From Streptomyces sp. NBC_00083 (GTDB taxonomy: Bacteria; Actinomycetota; Actinomycetes; Streptomycetales; Streptomycetaceae), in the NCBI RefSeq assembly GCF_026343295.1, contig NZ_JAPELY010000002.1, positions 248,001 through 312,000 of the forward strand: a stretch of 64,000 bases of DNA, given 5' to 3'. Of this stretch, positions 24,119 to 34,352 are shown in pieces. The notes beneath the pieces are model-generated. The model made no database searches. It saw nothing but the letters and a program-made list of their open reading frames with translations, and was not told where the DNA came from. Position 1 is the first letter of the stretch, and each line of letters opens with the position of its first letter. Both the position numbers and the translations under genes were made by a program.

Positions 24119-25825
24119 GTGAGGACAGCGACACTGGGACCCGAGCAGCGCGCACATGCGCTCGCCGCCATGACGGAGGGCGAGCTCGACGTGCTGGTCG
24201 TGGGCGCGGGGGTGGTCGGCGCCGGCACGGCACTCGACGCGGCGACCCGCGGCCTGGCCACCGGCCTCGTCGAGGCGCGGGACTGGGCGTCGGGCACGTC
24301 CAGCCGCTCCAGCAAGCTGATCCACGGCGGGCTGCGCTATCTGGAAATGCTCGACTTCGCCCTCGTGCGCGAAGCGCTCAAGGAGCGGGGCCTGCTGCTC
24401 GAACGGCTCGCGCCGCACCTCGTGAAGCCCGTCCCGTTCCTCTACCCGCTCCAGCACAAGGGCTGGGAGCGGCTGTACGCGGGATCCGGCGTCGCGCTCT
24501 ACGACGCGATGTCCCTGTCGTCGGGCCACGGCAGGGGCCTGCCGACACACCGTCACCTGAGCCGCCGCCACGCCCTGCGCGTGGCCCCCGCGTTGAAGAA
24601 GGACGCGCTGGTCGGAGCGTTGCAGTACTACGACGCGCAGATGGACGACGCCCGCTATGTGACCACCCTGGTGCGCACCGCGTCCTCGTACGGTGCGCAG
24701 GTCGCCAACCGGGCCCGGGTGGTGGGCTTCCTGCGCGAGGGCGAACGCGTGGTCGGTGCCCGGGTGCAGGATGGAGAGGCGGGCGGGGAGTACGAGATCC
24801 GCGCCAAGCAGGTCGTCAACGCGACAGGGGTGTGGACCGACGACACCCAGGCGCTGATCGGGGAGAGGGGGCAGTTCCATGTACGGGCCTCGAAGGGCAT
24901 CCACCTGGTGGTGCCCAAGGACCGGATCCACTCGAATACCGGCCTGATCCTGCGGACCGAGAAGTCCGTGCTCTTCGTCATCCCCTGGGGCCGGCACTGG
25001 ATCGTCGGCACCACCGACACCGACTGGGACCTCGACAAGGCGCACCCGGCCGCGTCCAGCGCGGACATCGACTACCTGCTCGAACACGTCAACTCCGTGC
25101 TCGCGGTGCCCCTGACCCGGGACGACGTCCAAGGCGTGTACGCCGGCCTGCGGCCGCTGCTCGCCGGCGAGTCGGACGCCACGAGCAAGCTCTCGCGCGA
25201 ACACACCGTCGCGCACCCGGTGCCCGGCCTCGTCGTGGTGGCCGGCGGAAAGTACACGACGTACCGGGTGATGGCGAAGGACGCCGTCGACGAGGCGGTG
25301 CACGCGCTCGACCAGCGGGTGGCGGCCTGCGTCACCGAGGACGTTCCGCTGCTCGGCGCCGAGGGCTACAAGGCGCTGTGGAACGCTAGGGCGAGGATCG
25401 CGGCCAGGACCGGGCTGCATGTGGTGCGCGTGGAGCACCTGTTGAACCGGTACGGCTCGATGGCGGAGGACCTCCTGGAGCTGATCACCGCCGACCCCGC
25501 GCTGGGCGAGCCGCTCGCCGCGGCGGACGACTACCTGCGCGCCGAGATCGTGTACGCGGCCTCGCACGAGGGCGCGCGCCACCTGGACGACGTGCTGACC
25601 CGGCGCACCCGGATCTCCATCGAGACCTTCGACCGCGGGACCCGCTCGGCCCGGGAGTGCGCGGAGTTGATGGCGCCGGTCCTCGGCTGGGACACCAAGC
25701 AGATCGAGAAGGAGGTGGAGCACTACGAGAAGCGGGTGGAGGCCGAGCGGGAGTCGCAGCGCCAGCCCGACGACCTGACGGCGGACGCGGCCAGGCTCGG
25801 GGCGCCCGACATCGCCCCGGTCTGA
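24119..25825 (+). CDS. glpD: glycerol-3-phosphate dehydrogenase (FAD-dependent)
   Basis: 568 aa from GTG 24119 with GGAGG at 24108-24112. FAD-binding dinucleotide fold at the N-terminus (DVLVVGAGVVGAGTALDAATRG), then the family motifs GTSSRSSKLIHGGLRYLEMLDFALVREAL, KGIHLVVPKDRI, VIPWGRHWIVGTTDTDWD, and the C-terminal alpha-helical DAO_C domain (YAASHEGARHLDDVLTRRTRISIE). It oxidises glycerol-3-phosphate to dihydroxyacetone phosphate at the membrane, feeding electrons to quinone. No glpF or glpK is adjacent. Two DnaA boxes lie in its upstream region. Confidence 0.95.
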   Translation: MRTATLGPEQRAHALAAMTEGELDVLVVGAGVVGAGTALDAATRGLATGLVEARDWASGTSSRSSKLIHGGLRYLEMLDFALVREALKERGLLLERLAPHLVKPVPFLYPLQHKGWERLYAGSGVALYDAMSLSSGHGRGLPTHRHLSRRHALRVAPALKKDALVGALQYYDAQMDDARYVTTLVRTASSYGAQVANRARVVGFLREGERVVGARVQDGEAGGEYEIRAKQVVNATGVWTDDTQALIGERGQFHVRASKGIHLVVPKDRIHSNTGLILRTEKSVLFVIPWGRHWIVGTTDTDWDLDKAHPAASSADIDYLLEHVNSVLAVPLTRDDVQGVYAGLRPLLAGESDATSKLSREHTVAHPVPGLVVVAGGKYTTYRVMAKDAVDEAVHALDQRVAACVTEDVPLLGAEGYKALWNARARIAARTGLHVVRVEHLLNRYGSMAEDLLELITADPALGEPLAAADDYLRAEIVYAASHEGARHLDDVLTRRTRISIETFDRGTRSARECAELMAPVLGWDTKQIEKEVEHYEKRVEAERESQRQPDDLTADAARLGAPDIAPV

Positions 25826-25840
25826 GACGTGGGGGCGTAG

Positions 25841-25862
25841 CCGGCGGGGCCGGTCCCGCCGG
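25841..25862 (+). terminator. glpD terminator candidate
   Basis: CCGGCGGG and CCCGCCGG arms with a short loop, 16 bases after the glpD stop. GC-only stem. Confidence 0.5.
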
Positions 25863-26527
25863 GCCGTGCGGAACCGGAGCGGTGCCCCCTGCCGTGTAGT
25901 TGACGAGGCTGCTGGTGCGGCAGGTGCAGGAGTGGGGCCGGCGGGTCGGCGCGTCCCGGTCCGTACGCGGCGTTCGTACGCGGCTTCGTGCTCCGGCTCT
26001 GTACTCAGCGGCCCGTCGCGGCACTACGGTGGCCACGAACGTCTTGGTGCATGCCGCCCGCGCGGAGAGTCCGAGCGGGTGGAGGTGCCGGCGGGTGCGG
26101 TGCGGTGCCGAGCGGCGCGATCCCGCCGTCGGTGGCCGGTCGTGTCCGAGCGGTGAACGGGCACGGAAGGGGCCCGCTTTGCCGGGTTTTGACGCCGTGT
26201 CGATGACGCACAGTGGTGTGGTCATCGCTGGGACGAACGGGCCCGGAAGCCTCGGCACGCTGGGCTTCCTCCACTCCGCCGTCAACTTGGCGGCCGACGG
26301 ACCCGGGACCATCACCGGTCCCGGCGTGAGGGACAATGGGGGCTCTGCCAGGGCGGGTTACGGGCCTCGCGCGGACGCCGGGTTCGCGTACGGCTCCGGG
26401 CGGGTCGGGCACCCGGCCGGGCAAGCAGGTCGGAGCGGTGCGCCGGGCCGCCTCCCACGAGGCAGGTCGCGGCGGGCCGCGGGCCGAGGCCGGCGCGGGC
26501 GAAGATCAGGAATCGCAGAGGGGACGC
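25863..26527. other. 665-bp gap before the kinase cluster, no gene seen
   Basis: Open frames here are short and lack start or family signals. Codon bias is that of random high-GC DNA. I see no clear promoter, although control elements for the first kinase gene must lie here. Confidence 0.5.
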
Positions 26528-29275
26528 ATGTCGGAGGCGGAGCAGTCGCGGGAACCCCAGCGGGACGAGCGACAGGAGCCGGGGGCGTCGTCGACGCCCG
26601 CAGAATCCGCCTCGGGCGAGGCGGGCACGAAGTCCGGGCGGCGCCCGGCGGATGCGGCGGACGCCGCGGCCGCGGGCGACCGGGCGGACGAGCCCGGCCG
26701 GGGCTCGGCTTCGCGTGCCGCCGAGCCGGACCGGACCTCCGCGGCGACGCCGGGCGAGGCCGGGCCGCCGGACACCGGGCGGGGCACGGCCGCCGCCAAG
26801 GGCCGGCCGGACCCGAGGACATCGGTCGCCAAGTCCGGTACGGACGCGGAAGGTGCGACGGGGTCTGCCGCATGCGCCGCCGGAGCGAAGACCAAGTCGC
26901 CGCAGACGGAGGGCACCGCGAAGTCGACGAGCACCACGGCCGGCAGGGCGGCTGACACGTCGTCCGGCACGTTGTCCGGCACGCAGGCCGAGAAGGCGCA
27001 GGACACCGAGCCGTCCGCCCAGCCGCAGGACGCCAAGCCGGAAGCCGCCAAGCCGTCCCCCCAGTCGCAGGACGCCAAGCCGGAAGACGCCAAGCTGTCC
27101 CCCCAGCCGCAAGACGCCAAGCCCGCCTCCCGAGCCACCGGCGCCACCTCCGGTGCCAAGTCCGGAGTCAAGACGAGCCCCCAACTCTCCAAGGCCAAGC
27201 CCGCCCCCGAGTCTGACGCGCTGAAGTCGGCCTCTGGGGCGAGCGATGCCAGGCCCGACGCCGTGAAGTCGGCCTCCGTGCCGGCCGATCGGAAGCCCGC
27301 TGCCCAGGAGGGTCCCGGTGCCAAGTCCGGCGCGGGGCTTGCCAAGGGCGGGGCGTCCGGCGCCGCGGCCGGGGCCGACAGCGGTGGGGAAGGGCGGCTG
27401 CTCGCCGGGCGGTACCGGCTCGGTGGTGTGCTCGGGCGGGGCGGGATGGGCACGGTCTGGCGGGCCGTCGACGAGACGCTCGGTCGGACCGTCGCCGTCA
27501 AGGAGCTCCGCTTCCCCTCCAGCATCGACGAGGACGAGAAGCGCCGGCTCATCACGCGCACCCTGCGCGAGGCCAAGGCGATCGCCCGGATCCGCAACAC
27601 CGCCGCCGTCACCGTCTACGACGTGGTGGACGAGGACGACCGGCCCTGGATCGTCATGGAGCTCGTCGAGGGCAAGTCGCTCGCCGAAGCGGTGCGCGAG
27701 GACGGCACCCTGACGCCCCGCCGGGCCGCCGAGGTGGGTCTCGCCATCCTCGACGTGCTGCGCTCCGCGCACCGTGAGGGCATCCTGCACCGCGACGTGA
27801 AGCCGTCCAACGTGCTGATCGCCGAGGACGGCCGGGTCGTCCTGACCGACTTCGGCATCGCCCAGGTGGAGGGCGACCCCTCCATCACCTCCACCGGCAT
27901 GCTCGTCGGCGCGCCCTCGTACATCTCGCCGGAGCGGGCCCGCGGCCACAAGCCGGGCCCGGCCGCCGACCTCTGGTCGCTCGGCGGGCTGCTGTACGCG
28001 AGCGTGGAAGGCGTGCCTCCGTACGACAAGGGCTCGGCGATCGCGACGCTCACCGCCGTGATGACCGAGCCGGTCGACCCGCCCAAGAACGCCGGGCCCC
28101 TGCTTGAGCAGGTCATCTACGGGCTGCTCGCCAAGGACCCGGCGCAGCGACTGGACAACGCGGCCGCGCGCAAACTGCTGACCGAGGTGTTCAACGCGCC
28201 CGAGCACGAGGAGATCGTGCCCGAGCCGGTGTCGTCCGAGGCGACGCGGGTGGTTCCGCTGCCCCCGCTGCCGCGTGAGCCGAAGACCGACGCGGCGGCC
28301 GAGCGGATGCGCGGCGCGCTCAAGTCCGTACGGAACGCGGCGGCCGAGGCCAAGGCGTCGGCCAAGGAGAAGGCCCAGGGCGCCCGGGAGGCGCGCGACG
28401 TGCGCGCCAAGGCGGTGCCCGCGCCGCGGTCGAGGCCCGGTTCGCCGTCCGGCCCGGTCCCGCCGCCGCGCGCCTCGCTCACCGACGTCGTGCCGCGCCG
28501 CACCCTGATCATCATCGCGGTGGTCGCGGCGCTCGCCATCCTCGGCACGGTGCTCGCCCTCTCGCTCGGCGGGGGAGACGACACGTCGGGCAAGCCCAAG
28601 AGCGACAAGGCCGCCGCCTCCAGCGGACCCGCGGCCGGGGGCTCGCCCGCGAGCAGCAAGAAGGGCGGGGGCGGGCAGTCGTCCGGCGGGAGCACCCCGT
28701 CGGGCCAGGGCTCGTCGAGCGGCCAGGCCGCCACCGCCGGACAGGGCGACGGCAAGGGCACCGGCGACGCCACGGGCACGGGCGACGGAACCGGTACCGG
28801 CGCCACCGCGGGCAGTGGTGACGGCGGCAAGGGCGGCGCCGGCTCCGTGGCCACCACGCCGTACAAGTCGGACCAGGGCTTCTCCATAGGGCTGCCCGCG
28901 GGGTGGTCGTACAAGTCGACCGACGACGCGGGCGCCCGCTTCACCGGCCCCAACGGGCAGCGCCTGCTGATCGGCTGGACCGACACCCCGAAGTCGAACC
29001 CGGTGGCCGACTGGATGAGCCAGGAGTCGTCCATGACGAGGCCGAACTACAAGCGGGTGAAGATATCCGCGGTGAACTACCGGGGATGGCCCGCGGCCGA
29101 CTGGGAGTTCACCTACGACGACAGCGGCACCAGGTACCACTCGGTGGACCGCGGCTTCGTGGTCAGCACGAGCCGGGGCTACGGCATCATGTTCTCGGCC
29201 AAGGACGAGGACTGGTCGAAGCCGGAGACGCAGGCGACGCTGGCCGCGCTCTTCGCCACCTTCCAGCCCGCCTGA
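26528..29275 (+). CDS. membrane serine/threonine protein kinase 1 with long disordered N-terminus
   Basis: 915 aa from ATG 26528 (AGAGGGGA upstream). Residues 1-285 are Ala/Lys/Pro/Asp-rich and disordered, with three near-copies of a PQ(P/S)QDAKPE element. Kinase domain about 293-555: GRGGMGTVW glycine loop, Lys in VAVKELR, HRDVKPSN, DFGIAQ, SPERARG and DLWSLGG, all intact and PknB-like. Membrane helix about 659-682 (TLIIIAVVAALAILGTVLAL), then a Gly/Ser/Thr linker and an outer domain starting FSIGLPAGW and ending WEFTYDD. First gene of five related kinases, matching the S. coelicolor SCO4775-4779 block that has been linked to spore-wall synthesis. Substrates are not readable. Confidence 0.9.
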   Translation: MSEAEQSREPQRDERQEPGASSTPAESASGEAGTKSGRRPADAADAAAAGDRADEPGRGSASRAAEPDRTSAATPGEAGPPDTGRGTAAAKGRPDPRTSVAKSGTDAEGATGSAACAAGAKTKSPQTEGTAKSTSTTAGRAADTSSGTLSGTQAEKAQDTEPSAQPQDAKPEAAKPSPQSQDAKPEDAKLSPQPQDAKPASRATGATSGAKSGVKTSPQLSKAKPAPESDALKSASGASDARPDAVKSASVPADRKPAAQEGPGAKSGAGLAKGGASGAAAGADSGGEGRLLAGRYRLGGVLGRGGMGTVWRAVDETLGRTVAVKELRFPSSIDEDEKRRLITRTLREAKAIARIRNTAAVTVYDVVDEDDRPWIVMELVEGKSLAEAVREDGTLTPRRAAEVGLAILDVLRSAHREGILHRDVKPSNVLIAEDGRVVLTDFGIAQVEGDPSITSTGMLVGAPSYISPERARGHKPGPAADLWSLGGLLYASVEGVPPYDKGSAIATLTAVMTEPVDPPKNAGPLLEQVIYGLLAKDPAQRLDNAAARKLLTEVFNAPEHEEIVPEPVSSEATRVVPLPPLPREPKTDAAAERMRGALKSVRNAAAEAKASAKEKAQGAREARDVRAKAVPAPRSRPGSPSGPVPPPRASLTDVVPRRTLIIIAVVAALAILGTVLALSLGGGDDTSGKPKSDKAAASSGPAAGGSPASSKKGGGGQSSGGSTPSGQGSSSGQAATAGQGDGKGTGDATGTGDGTGTGATAGSGDGGKGGAGSVATTPYKSDQGFSIGLPAGWSYKSTDDAGARFTGPNGQRLLIGWTDTPKSNPVADWMSQESSMTRPNYKRVKISAVNYRGWPAADWEFTYDDSGTRYHSVDRGFVVSTSRGYGIMFSAKDEDWSKPETQATLAALFATFQPA
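27016..27123 (+). repeat. in-frame tandem repeat in kinase 1 N-terminus
   Basis: Three imperfect copies of a roughly 36-base unit encoding PQPQDAKPE followed by AAKPS or DAKLS. Copy-number change here would lengthen or shorten the disordered tail without a frameshift. Confidence 0.7.
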
Positions 29276-29482
29276 GCCGGCGGACCCGGCCCGGTGCCGG
29301 GGCCATGGCCGCGCGGCCCGGGGAAACGGGGTATCCCCCGGACGTGACGCGCCGGGGCCACGTATCGTGAGAGCTCGCGGACGGTACGCAGCCGCAATGG
29401 GCCGGTAAACGACCGGAATTGACGGGTTGCGGCGGGTGTGAGCGCCGTGATCCGGGGGAACAGCGCGCTGTGGGGAGGCGTC

Positions 29483-32317
29483 GTGGACGACTATGCGGGT
29501 CGGGTGCTTGCCGACCGCTATCGGCTGCCGCTGCCCCTCGACGACAGTTACGACCTGGTCGAGACGCGCGCCTTTGACACCTACAGCGGGCAGCAAGTCC
29601 TCGTCCGCCAGATCCCGTTGCCCGAGGTCGTCGACGCGGAAGTGCTCGAAGGCGACGACGCGTACGGAACCCCCGACGCCTATATGCGCGGCGGTGGCGA
29701 CGTCGGCGAATACGGCGGCGGCGCCTCCGGCAACGGCGCGGCCTACGGCGACACCGGGGCGTACGGCAGTACCGGGGCGTATGGCGGCGGCCCCGGCAGC
29801 GAGAGCGGATACGGCGGGGCGCCGGGGTACGGGCGCACCACCCGCAGGCCGGCCGACCCCGCCGTGCGGCGCGCCGTCGAGGCGGCCCAGGCGGCCGCGC
29901 AGATCCCCGACCACCCCCGCCTCGACCAGGTCTTCGACGTCTTCGCGCAGGACGGCTCGCTGTGGATCGTCAGCGAACTGATCGCCGCACGGCCCCTGTC
30001 CGCGCTCCTCGCGGACCGTCCGATGAACCCCTTTCGTGCCGCGGAGGTCGCCTCCGACGTGCTGACCGCGCTGCGGGTGCTGCACGCGCACGGCTGGACC
30101 CACCGCAACATCACGGCTCGTACCGTCTTGATATGCGACGACGGACGGGTCGTCCTGACCGGCCTCGCGGTGGGCGCCGCACAGGAAGCGCTCTGCGGGT
30201 ACGCGCCCGTGCCGCTCGCCGCGGACGACGACGGCTTCGGCGGCGCGCCGCGGCCCGTGGACGCGCCCGAGGCCAACGAGGCCGTCCCGCAGGGCACTTC
30301 GGCCCTGGAGCCCGCTCCCGGAGCCACCCCGGAGTCCGCCGCGCGCCCCGCCCCGCCCGGGGCCGCCGGACGGGCCGGGGTGATCGCCGCGTACCGCGCG
30401 GGCGCGAGGGCGGCAGCGCGGGCCGGCGCGGACGCCGTCCTGCCCGACCAGCGGCCGGCCGGCCCGGAGCCCGACCCGAATGACCGGCCCCTCCTGCCCG
30501 GTCAGGGCGATCCGGGCCGGTCGGACGAGGGTGCGACCGGTGCCGGTCCGGGCATGTACGACCCCGTGCGCGGGGTGCGGGTGCCCAGCGGCGGCGCCAG
30601 TCCGTACGCCGACGACGAGGGGCCGGACTCCGGCCGCACCCGGCGCCAGTACGACCCCGTGACGGGCCGCTGGGTGCCCCGCCCGGCGGGGCGCCCGGCC
30701 GGGGCCCCGAATTCCGACGCCGAGCGTCCGTACCAGGACCCCGACGGCGACCCGCACGCCTCCGAAGCCGCACGCCCCCACAACGGGGCCGACGCATCCG
30801 TCAACGCCACCGGCTCCACCGGATCCGCCCGGTCCGCCCGCGCCGAAGGCTTCGAGCCGCCCCGCGCCCCCGCGCCCAGGACGCCCGCGCTGCCGCCCGG
30901 GTTCCGCGCCGACGCCTTCCGCGCCGACTCCCAGCGCGTACCGCACCCGGGCCCCCCGGCGTCCGCTCCCGCCTCCCAGCGCACGGCCGCGCCTCAGCCC
31001 CGCTCCACCCCCGACCGGCACCCCGCCCCCGACGCGCCCTACCGCGGCCCCGCCAACCGGCTCGCCGCCGAGCGGGCCCGGCACACCCGGATGGCCGTCG
31101 TGGGCGCGGTCACCGAGCGGTGGGCGCCCGAGCAGGCCGGGCCCATACACGAGAACTGGCGCCTCGCCCCGCCGATCGGCCCGGCCACCGACCTGTGGGC
31201 CCTCGGCGCCCTGCTGTTCCGCGCGGTCCAGGGGCACGCCCCGTACCCCGAGGAGAGCGCGGCCGACCTCGTACAGATGGTGTGCGGTGAACCGCCCGCG
31301 TTCGCCGAGGAGTGCGGGCCGCTGCGGCCCGTCGTGGAGTCGCTGCTGCGTCAGGACCCCACCGAACGCCCGGAGTTCGAGGAGCTGCGCGGCTGGCTGC
31401 GCTCGCTGGTGCGGTCGGCGCCCGAGCCCGAGGCCGGCACCCGGATCGCCCCGGTGATCGTGCCGGACGACAAGAAGCTCCCCATCGTGCGCCGCCGGGG
31501 CGAACTGGTGCGGCGCAGAAGGAAATCCGCCGCTGCCTCCGCCGCTGCCCCCGTCGCGGCCCCCGCCGAGCACGGCCGGCACCGGCACCGGCAGGCCGCG
31601 CCGCCGAGCGGAAAACCGAGATCGCTCGGCCGGCTGCTGCTCGTCCTCGTCCTCCTGCTGCTGGCCGGCGCGATCGCGTACGCGGTGCTGTTCATGCCCC
31701 GTTCCGGCTCCGGGCAGGACACGGGCAGCGCCCCTCCGGCCGGCAGTGCCGGGCAGCAGAGCCCCGGCACTTCGGGCCAGAGCCCTCCCGCGCCGACGCC
31801 CAGCGGCACGCCCCCGTCCCAGCAGACACAGACCACCGGCCCCGGCGGCACGAGTTCCCCGCCGGCCGCCGGCTACGTCGTGCGCAAGGACCCCGAGGGG
31901 TTCCAGGTCGGCGTGGACAGCGGCTGGCAGCGTCAGCCGATGAACGATGCCGGGCAAGTCCGGTATGTCGGGGGCGACTTCACGCTGATCGTCGTCCCGG
32001 GCCGGGACACCGTCCGGGCGGACGGCTCCGATCCGCTGGCCTACCAGGCGGACAAGGAGCGCGAACTCCAGCCGTTCCGGGACTCCAGCTGGTCCACCTC
32101 GACGGGCCTGCGCCGCATCGACGTGGGGCAGCAGTCCATGGCCGAAGGGCAGTTCACCTGGCGCGACAGCAGCGGACGGCAGGTGTACGTCCGCAATCTC
32201 GCCCTGATTGTCAATGGCCGATATCACGTGGTTCAGGTGATCGGCCCCGAGTCCCAGCGTGACAAGGTGACAGAGATCTTCGGGCAGGCCACCGGCGCCT
32301 ACCGGGCCACCCGCTGA
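29483..32317 (+). CDS. membrane pseudokinase (protein kinase-like, catalytic residues missing)
   Basis: 944 aa from GTG 29483, chosen because GGGGAGG precedes it and the sequence MDDYAGRVLADRYRL begins there; GTG 29438 is possible. The N-lobe Lys is replaced (QQVLVRQIPLP), the catalytic loop is HRNITART instead of HRDxKxxN, and DFG is LTGLAVG. A disordered Pro/Asp-rich insert of about 290 residues separates this from the rest of the C-lobe (RWAPEQ; DLWALGALLFRAVQG). Membrane helix about 713-736, then an outer domain starting FQVGVDSGW. It should not phosphorylate and is more likely a scaffold or allosteric partner for the neighbouring kinases. Confidence 0.88.
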   Translation: MDDYAGRVLADRYRLPLPLDDSYDLVETRAFDTYSGQQVLVRQIPLPEVVDAEVLEGDDAYGTPDAYMRGGGDVGEYGGGASGNGAAYGDTGAYGSTGAYGGGPGSESGYGGAPGYGRTTRRPADPAVRRAVEAAQAAAQIPDHPRLDQVFDVFAQDGSLWIVSELIAARPLSALLADRPMNPFRAAEVASDVLTALRVLHAHGWTHRNITARTVLICDDGRVVLTGLAVGAAQEALCGYAPVPLAADDDGFGGAPRPVDAPEANEAVPQGTSALEPAPGATPESAARPAPPGAAGRAGVIAAYRAGARAAARAGADAVLPDQRPAGPEPDPNDRPLLPGQGDPGRSDEGATGAGPGMYDPVRGVRVPSGGASPYADDEGPDSGRTRRQYDPVTGRWVPRPAGRPAGAPNSDAERPYQDPDGDPHASEAARPHNGADASVNATGSTGSARSARAEGFEPPRAPAPRTPALPPGFRADAFRADSQRVPHPGPPASAPASQRTAAPQPRSTPDRHPAPDAPYRGPANRLAAERARHTRMAVVGAVTERWAPEQAGPIHENWRLAPPIGPATDLWALGALLFRAVQGHAPYPEESAADLVQMVCGEPPAFAEECGPLRPVVESLLRQDPTERPEFEELRGWLRSLVRSAPEPEAGTRIAPVIVPDDKKLPIVRRRGELVRRRRKSAAASAAAPVAAPAEHGRHRHRQAAPPSGKPRSLGRLLLVLVLLLLAGAIAYAVLFMPRSGSGQDTGSAPPAGSAGQQSPGTSGQSPPAPTPSGTPPSQQTQTTGPGGTSSPPAAGYVVRKDPEGFQVGVDSGWQRQPMNDAGQVRYVGGDFTLIVVPGRDTVRADGSDPLAYQADKERELQPFRDSSWSTSTGLRRIDVGQQSMAEGQFTWRDSSGRQVYVRNLALIVNGRYHVVQVIGPESQRDKVTEIFGQATGAYRATR

Positions 32318-32519
32318 CGCCCGGTCACGCTCCGCACTCTCCGAAATCGCCCCGCGGACACGGGTTTCACCGTGTGTGCGGATTGCGTTGCTCGGGTGAA
32401 AGACCAGGTCATCGCGGTAAGGGCGGTTCGCGGGGTCACGGTTGGGTGCCCCGAGGTTCCCTGGCCGGATTCCGCTCCGTAATCTGGCTCCGTAGGAAAG
32501 GTCTGGGCGGGCGGGGGAC

Positions 32520-34232
32520 GTGGAAAACACTCACAGCACGAGCGGCTCCGGAGCGGGGCTGTTGCTGGCCGGGCGCTATCGGCTCGGTGACGCGATAGGC
32601 CGCGGCGGCATGGGCAAGGTCTGGCGTGCCCACGACGAGGTGCTGCACCGCACCGTCGCCGTCAAGGAACTGACCGCCGCCCTGTACGTCGCCGAGGCCG
32701 ACCGGGCGGTACTGCACGCCCGTACGCAGAAGGAGGCGCGGGCCGCGGCCCGCATCACCCACCCCGGCGTGGTCACCGTCCATGACGTCCTCGACCACGA
32801 CAACCGGCCCTGGATCGTCATGCAGTACGTCGACGGGCCCTCGCTCGCCGACGCCGTCAAGGAGGCCGACGGCAACCGCATCGAGGCGCGCGAGGCCGCC
32901 CGGATCGGGCTGCACGTCCTCGGCGCGCTGCGCGCCGCGCATACGGCCGGCGTCCTGCACCGCGACGTGAAGCCCGGCAACGTGCTGCTCGCCCGGGACG
33001 GCCGGGTCCTGCTCACCGACTTCGGCATCGCCGCCATCGAGGGCGACGTCACCATCACCAAGACCGGTGAACTCGTCGGCTCCATCGACTATCTGGCGCC
33101 CGAGCGGGTCCAGGGCGCCCACCCGGGGCCCGCCTCCGACCTGTGGTCGCTCGGCGCCACCCTGTACGCGGCGGTGCAGGGCGTCTCGCCGTTCCGCAGG
33201 GACTCGCCGATCTCCACCATGCAGGCCGTGGTGGAGGAGGAGCCCCCGACGCCGGACCGCGCGGGAGCGCTGGGGCCCGTCATCGTCGCGCTGCTGCGCA
33301 AGACGCCGGAGGAGCGGCCCTCGGTCGAGCAGGCCGAGCGGATGTTCCTCGACGCGATGGAGGGACGCGACTCCCTGGCCGCGCAGGCCCATGTGCCGAC
33401 CGGCCCGCTCTCCGCCGCGGAGCTGCGCTCGGCGGCGGGCGCACAGACCGGGCCCACCGTGGTCAACTCCGCCTCGCGCCCGCAGCCCGCCGCCGAGCGG
33501 CCCGCGCCCGCACCGCCGCAGCCCCGGGCGGCGGCGATGGCGCCCGCACCGCCGCAGGCACCGGCGCCGCGCAGGCGGCGCTGGCGGACCGTCGCGCTGG
33601 TGGTCGCGCTGGCCGCCCTGGTCGGCGTGGGCACCGGGTTCGCCTATCTGAAGTACCAGGAGGGCAGGGACAGTTCGGGCACCGGCAACGCCGCAGGGCC
33701 GTCCGGCCCCGCCGCGTCCTCCTCTCCGGAGGCCGGCCGGTCGCCGAGCGGCGGCGACCAGTCCGTGCCCGCCGGCTGGCAGCGCGTCAAGGACAAAGCC
33801 GGCTTCAGCCTGCTCGTGCCCAAGGGCTGGAAGCGCCAGATGGACGGCGCCGAGATCGACTACACACCGGACAACGGCAAGCACCGCATCCGGATCAGCG
33901 TCGACAAGGTGCCGGACTTCGAGAACCCGTACATGCACATGCTCAACATGGAGAAGTCGCTCCGGGACCGGCTGCCGCAGTACCGGCGGATCACGCTCCA
34001 CAGCAACAACTACCGCGACCAGGTGAAGTCGTCCCTCTGGGAGTTCACCTACACGGAGAAGCAGGACTTCCCCGGCAAGCGGCACGCCATCGACCAGATG
34101 TATTACGGAGACGGCGGCAAGCCCGAGTACGCCCTCTACATGTCGGGCCCCGACGAGGACTGGGCGACCACGCGCCAGCAGTTCGACACGGTGCTCCAGG
34201 GCTGGCAGCCCTCGGCGTCGACGGGCAGCTGA
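32520..34232 (+). CDS. membrane serine/threonine protein kinase 3
   Basis: 570 aa from GTG 32520. Active-looking PknB-type kinase domain: GRGGMGKVW, Lys48 in VAVKELT, HRDVKPGN at about 147, DFGIAAI at about 167, APERVQG, DLWSLGATL. An Ala/Pro-rich juxtamembrane stretch (about 300-350) precedes the membrane helix at 355-375 (TVALVVALAALVGVGTGFAYL). The outer domain runs FSLLVPKGW through WEFTYTEK to QGWQPS. Follows the pseudokinase by about 200 bp in the same direction. Confidence 0.92.
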   Translation: MENTHSTSGSGAGLLLAGRYRLGDAIGRGGMGKVWRAHDEVLHRTVAVKELTAALYVAEADRAVLHARTQKEARAAARITHPGVVTVHDVLDHDNRPWIVMQYVDGPSLADAVKEADGNRIEAREAARIGLHVLGALRAAHTAGVLHRDVKPGNVLLARDGRVLLTDFGIAAIEGDVTITKTGELVGSIDYLAPERVQGAHPGPASDLWSLGATLYAAVQGVSPFRRDSPISTMQAVVEEEPPTPDRAGALGPVIVALLRKTPEERPSVEQAERMFLDAMEGRDSLAAQAHVPTGPLSAAELRSAAGAQTGPTVVNSASRPQPAAERPAPAPPQPRAAAMAPAPPQAPAPRRRRWRTVALVVALAALVGVGTGFAYLKYQEGRDSSGTGNAAGPSGPAASSSPEAGRSPSGGDQSVPAGWQRVKDKAGFSLLVPKGWKRQMDGAEIDYTPDNGKHRIRISVDKVPDFENPYMHMLNMEKSLRDRLPQYRRITLHSNNYRDQVKSSLWEFTYTEKQDFPGKRHAIDQMYYGDGGKPEYALYMSGPDEDWATTRQQFDTVLQGWQPSASTGS

Positions 34233-34352
34233 CGGGGCGGCCCGACGGGCAGCGGACGGGGCTTCCCGCCACGTGCGGCGAACGCCGTCGGAGGCCGCCG
34301 GGGTGCGGCATGATGGGCCTTCACGCGTGCGGGGAGATCGAGGGGGAACCCC

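Noticed and set aside
26005..26424. 139-codon minus-strand ORF in the gap before the kinase cluster
   Set aside because: Arg/Pro/Gly-rich composition with no ribosome site or similarity signal; typical of random frames in high-GC DNA.
26312..32530. 2072-codon open frame on the minus strand opposite the kinase genes
   Set aside because: Its residues are Gly/Arg/Val-rich with no domain, and the opposite strand carries clear kinase motifs. It is a shadow of GC-rich codon use.
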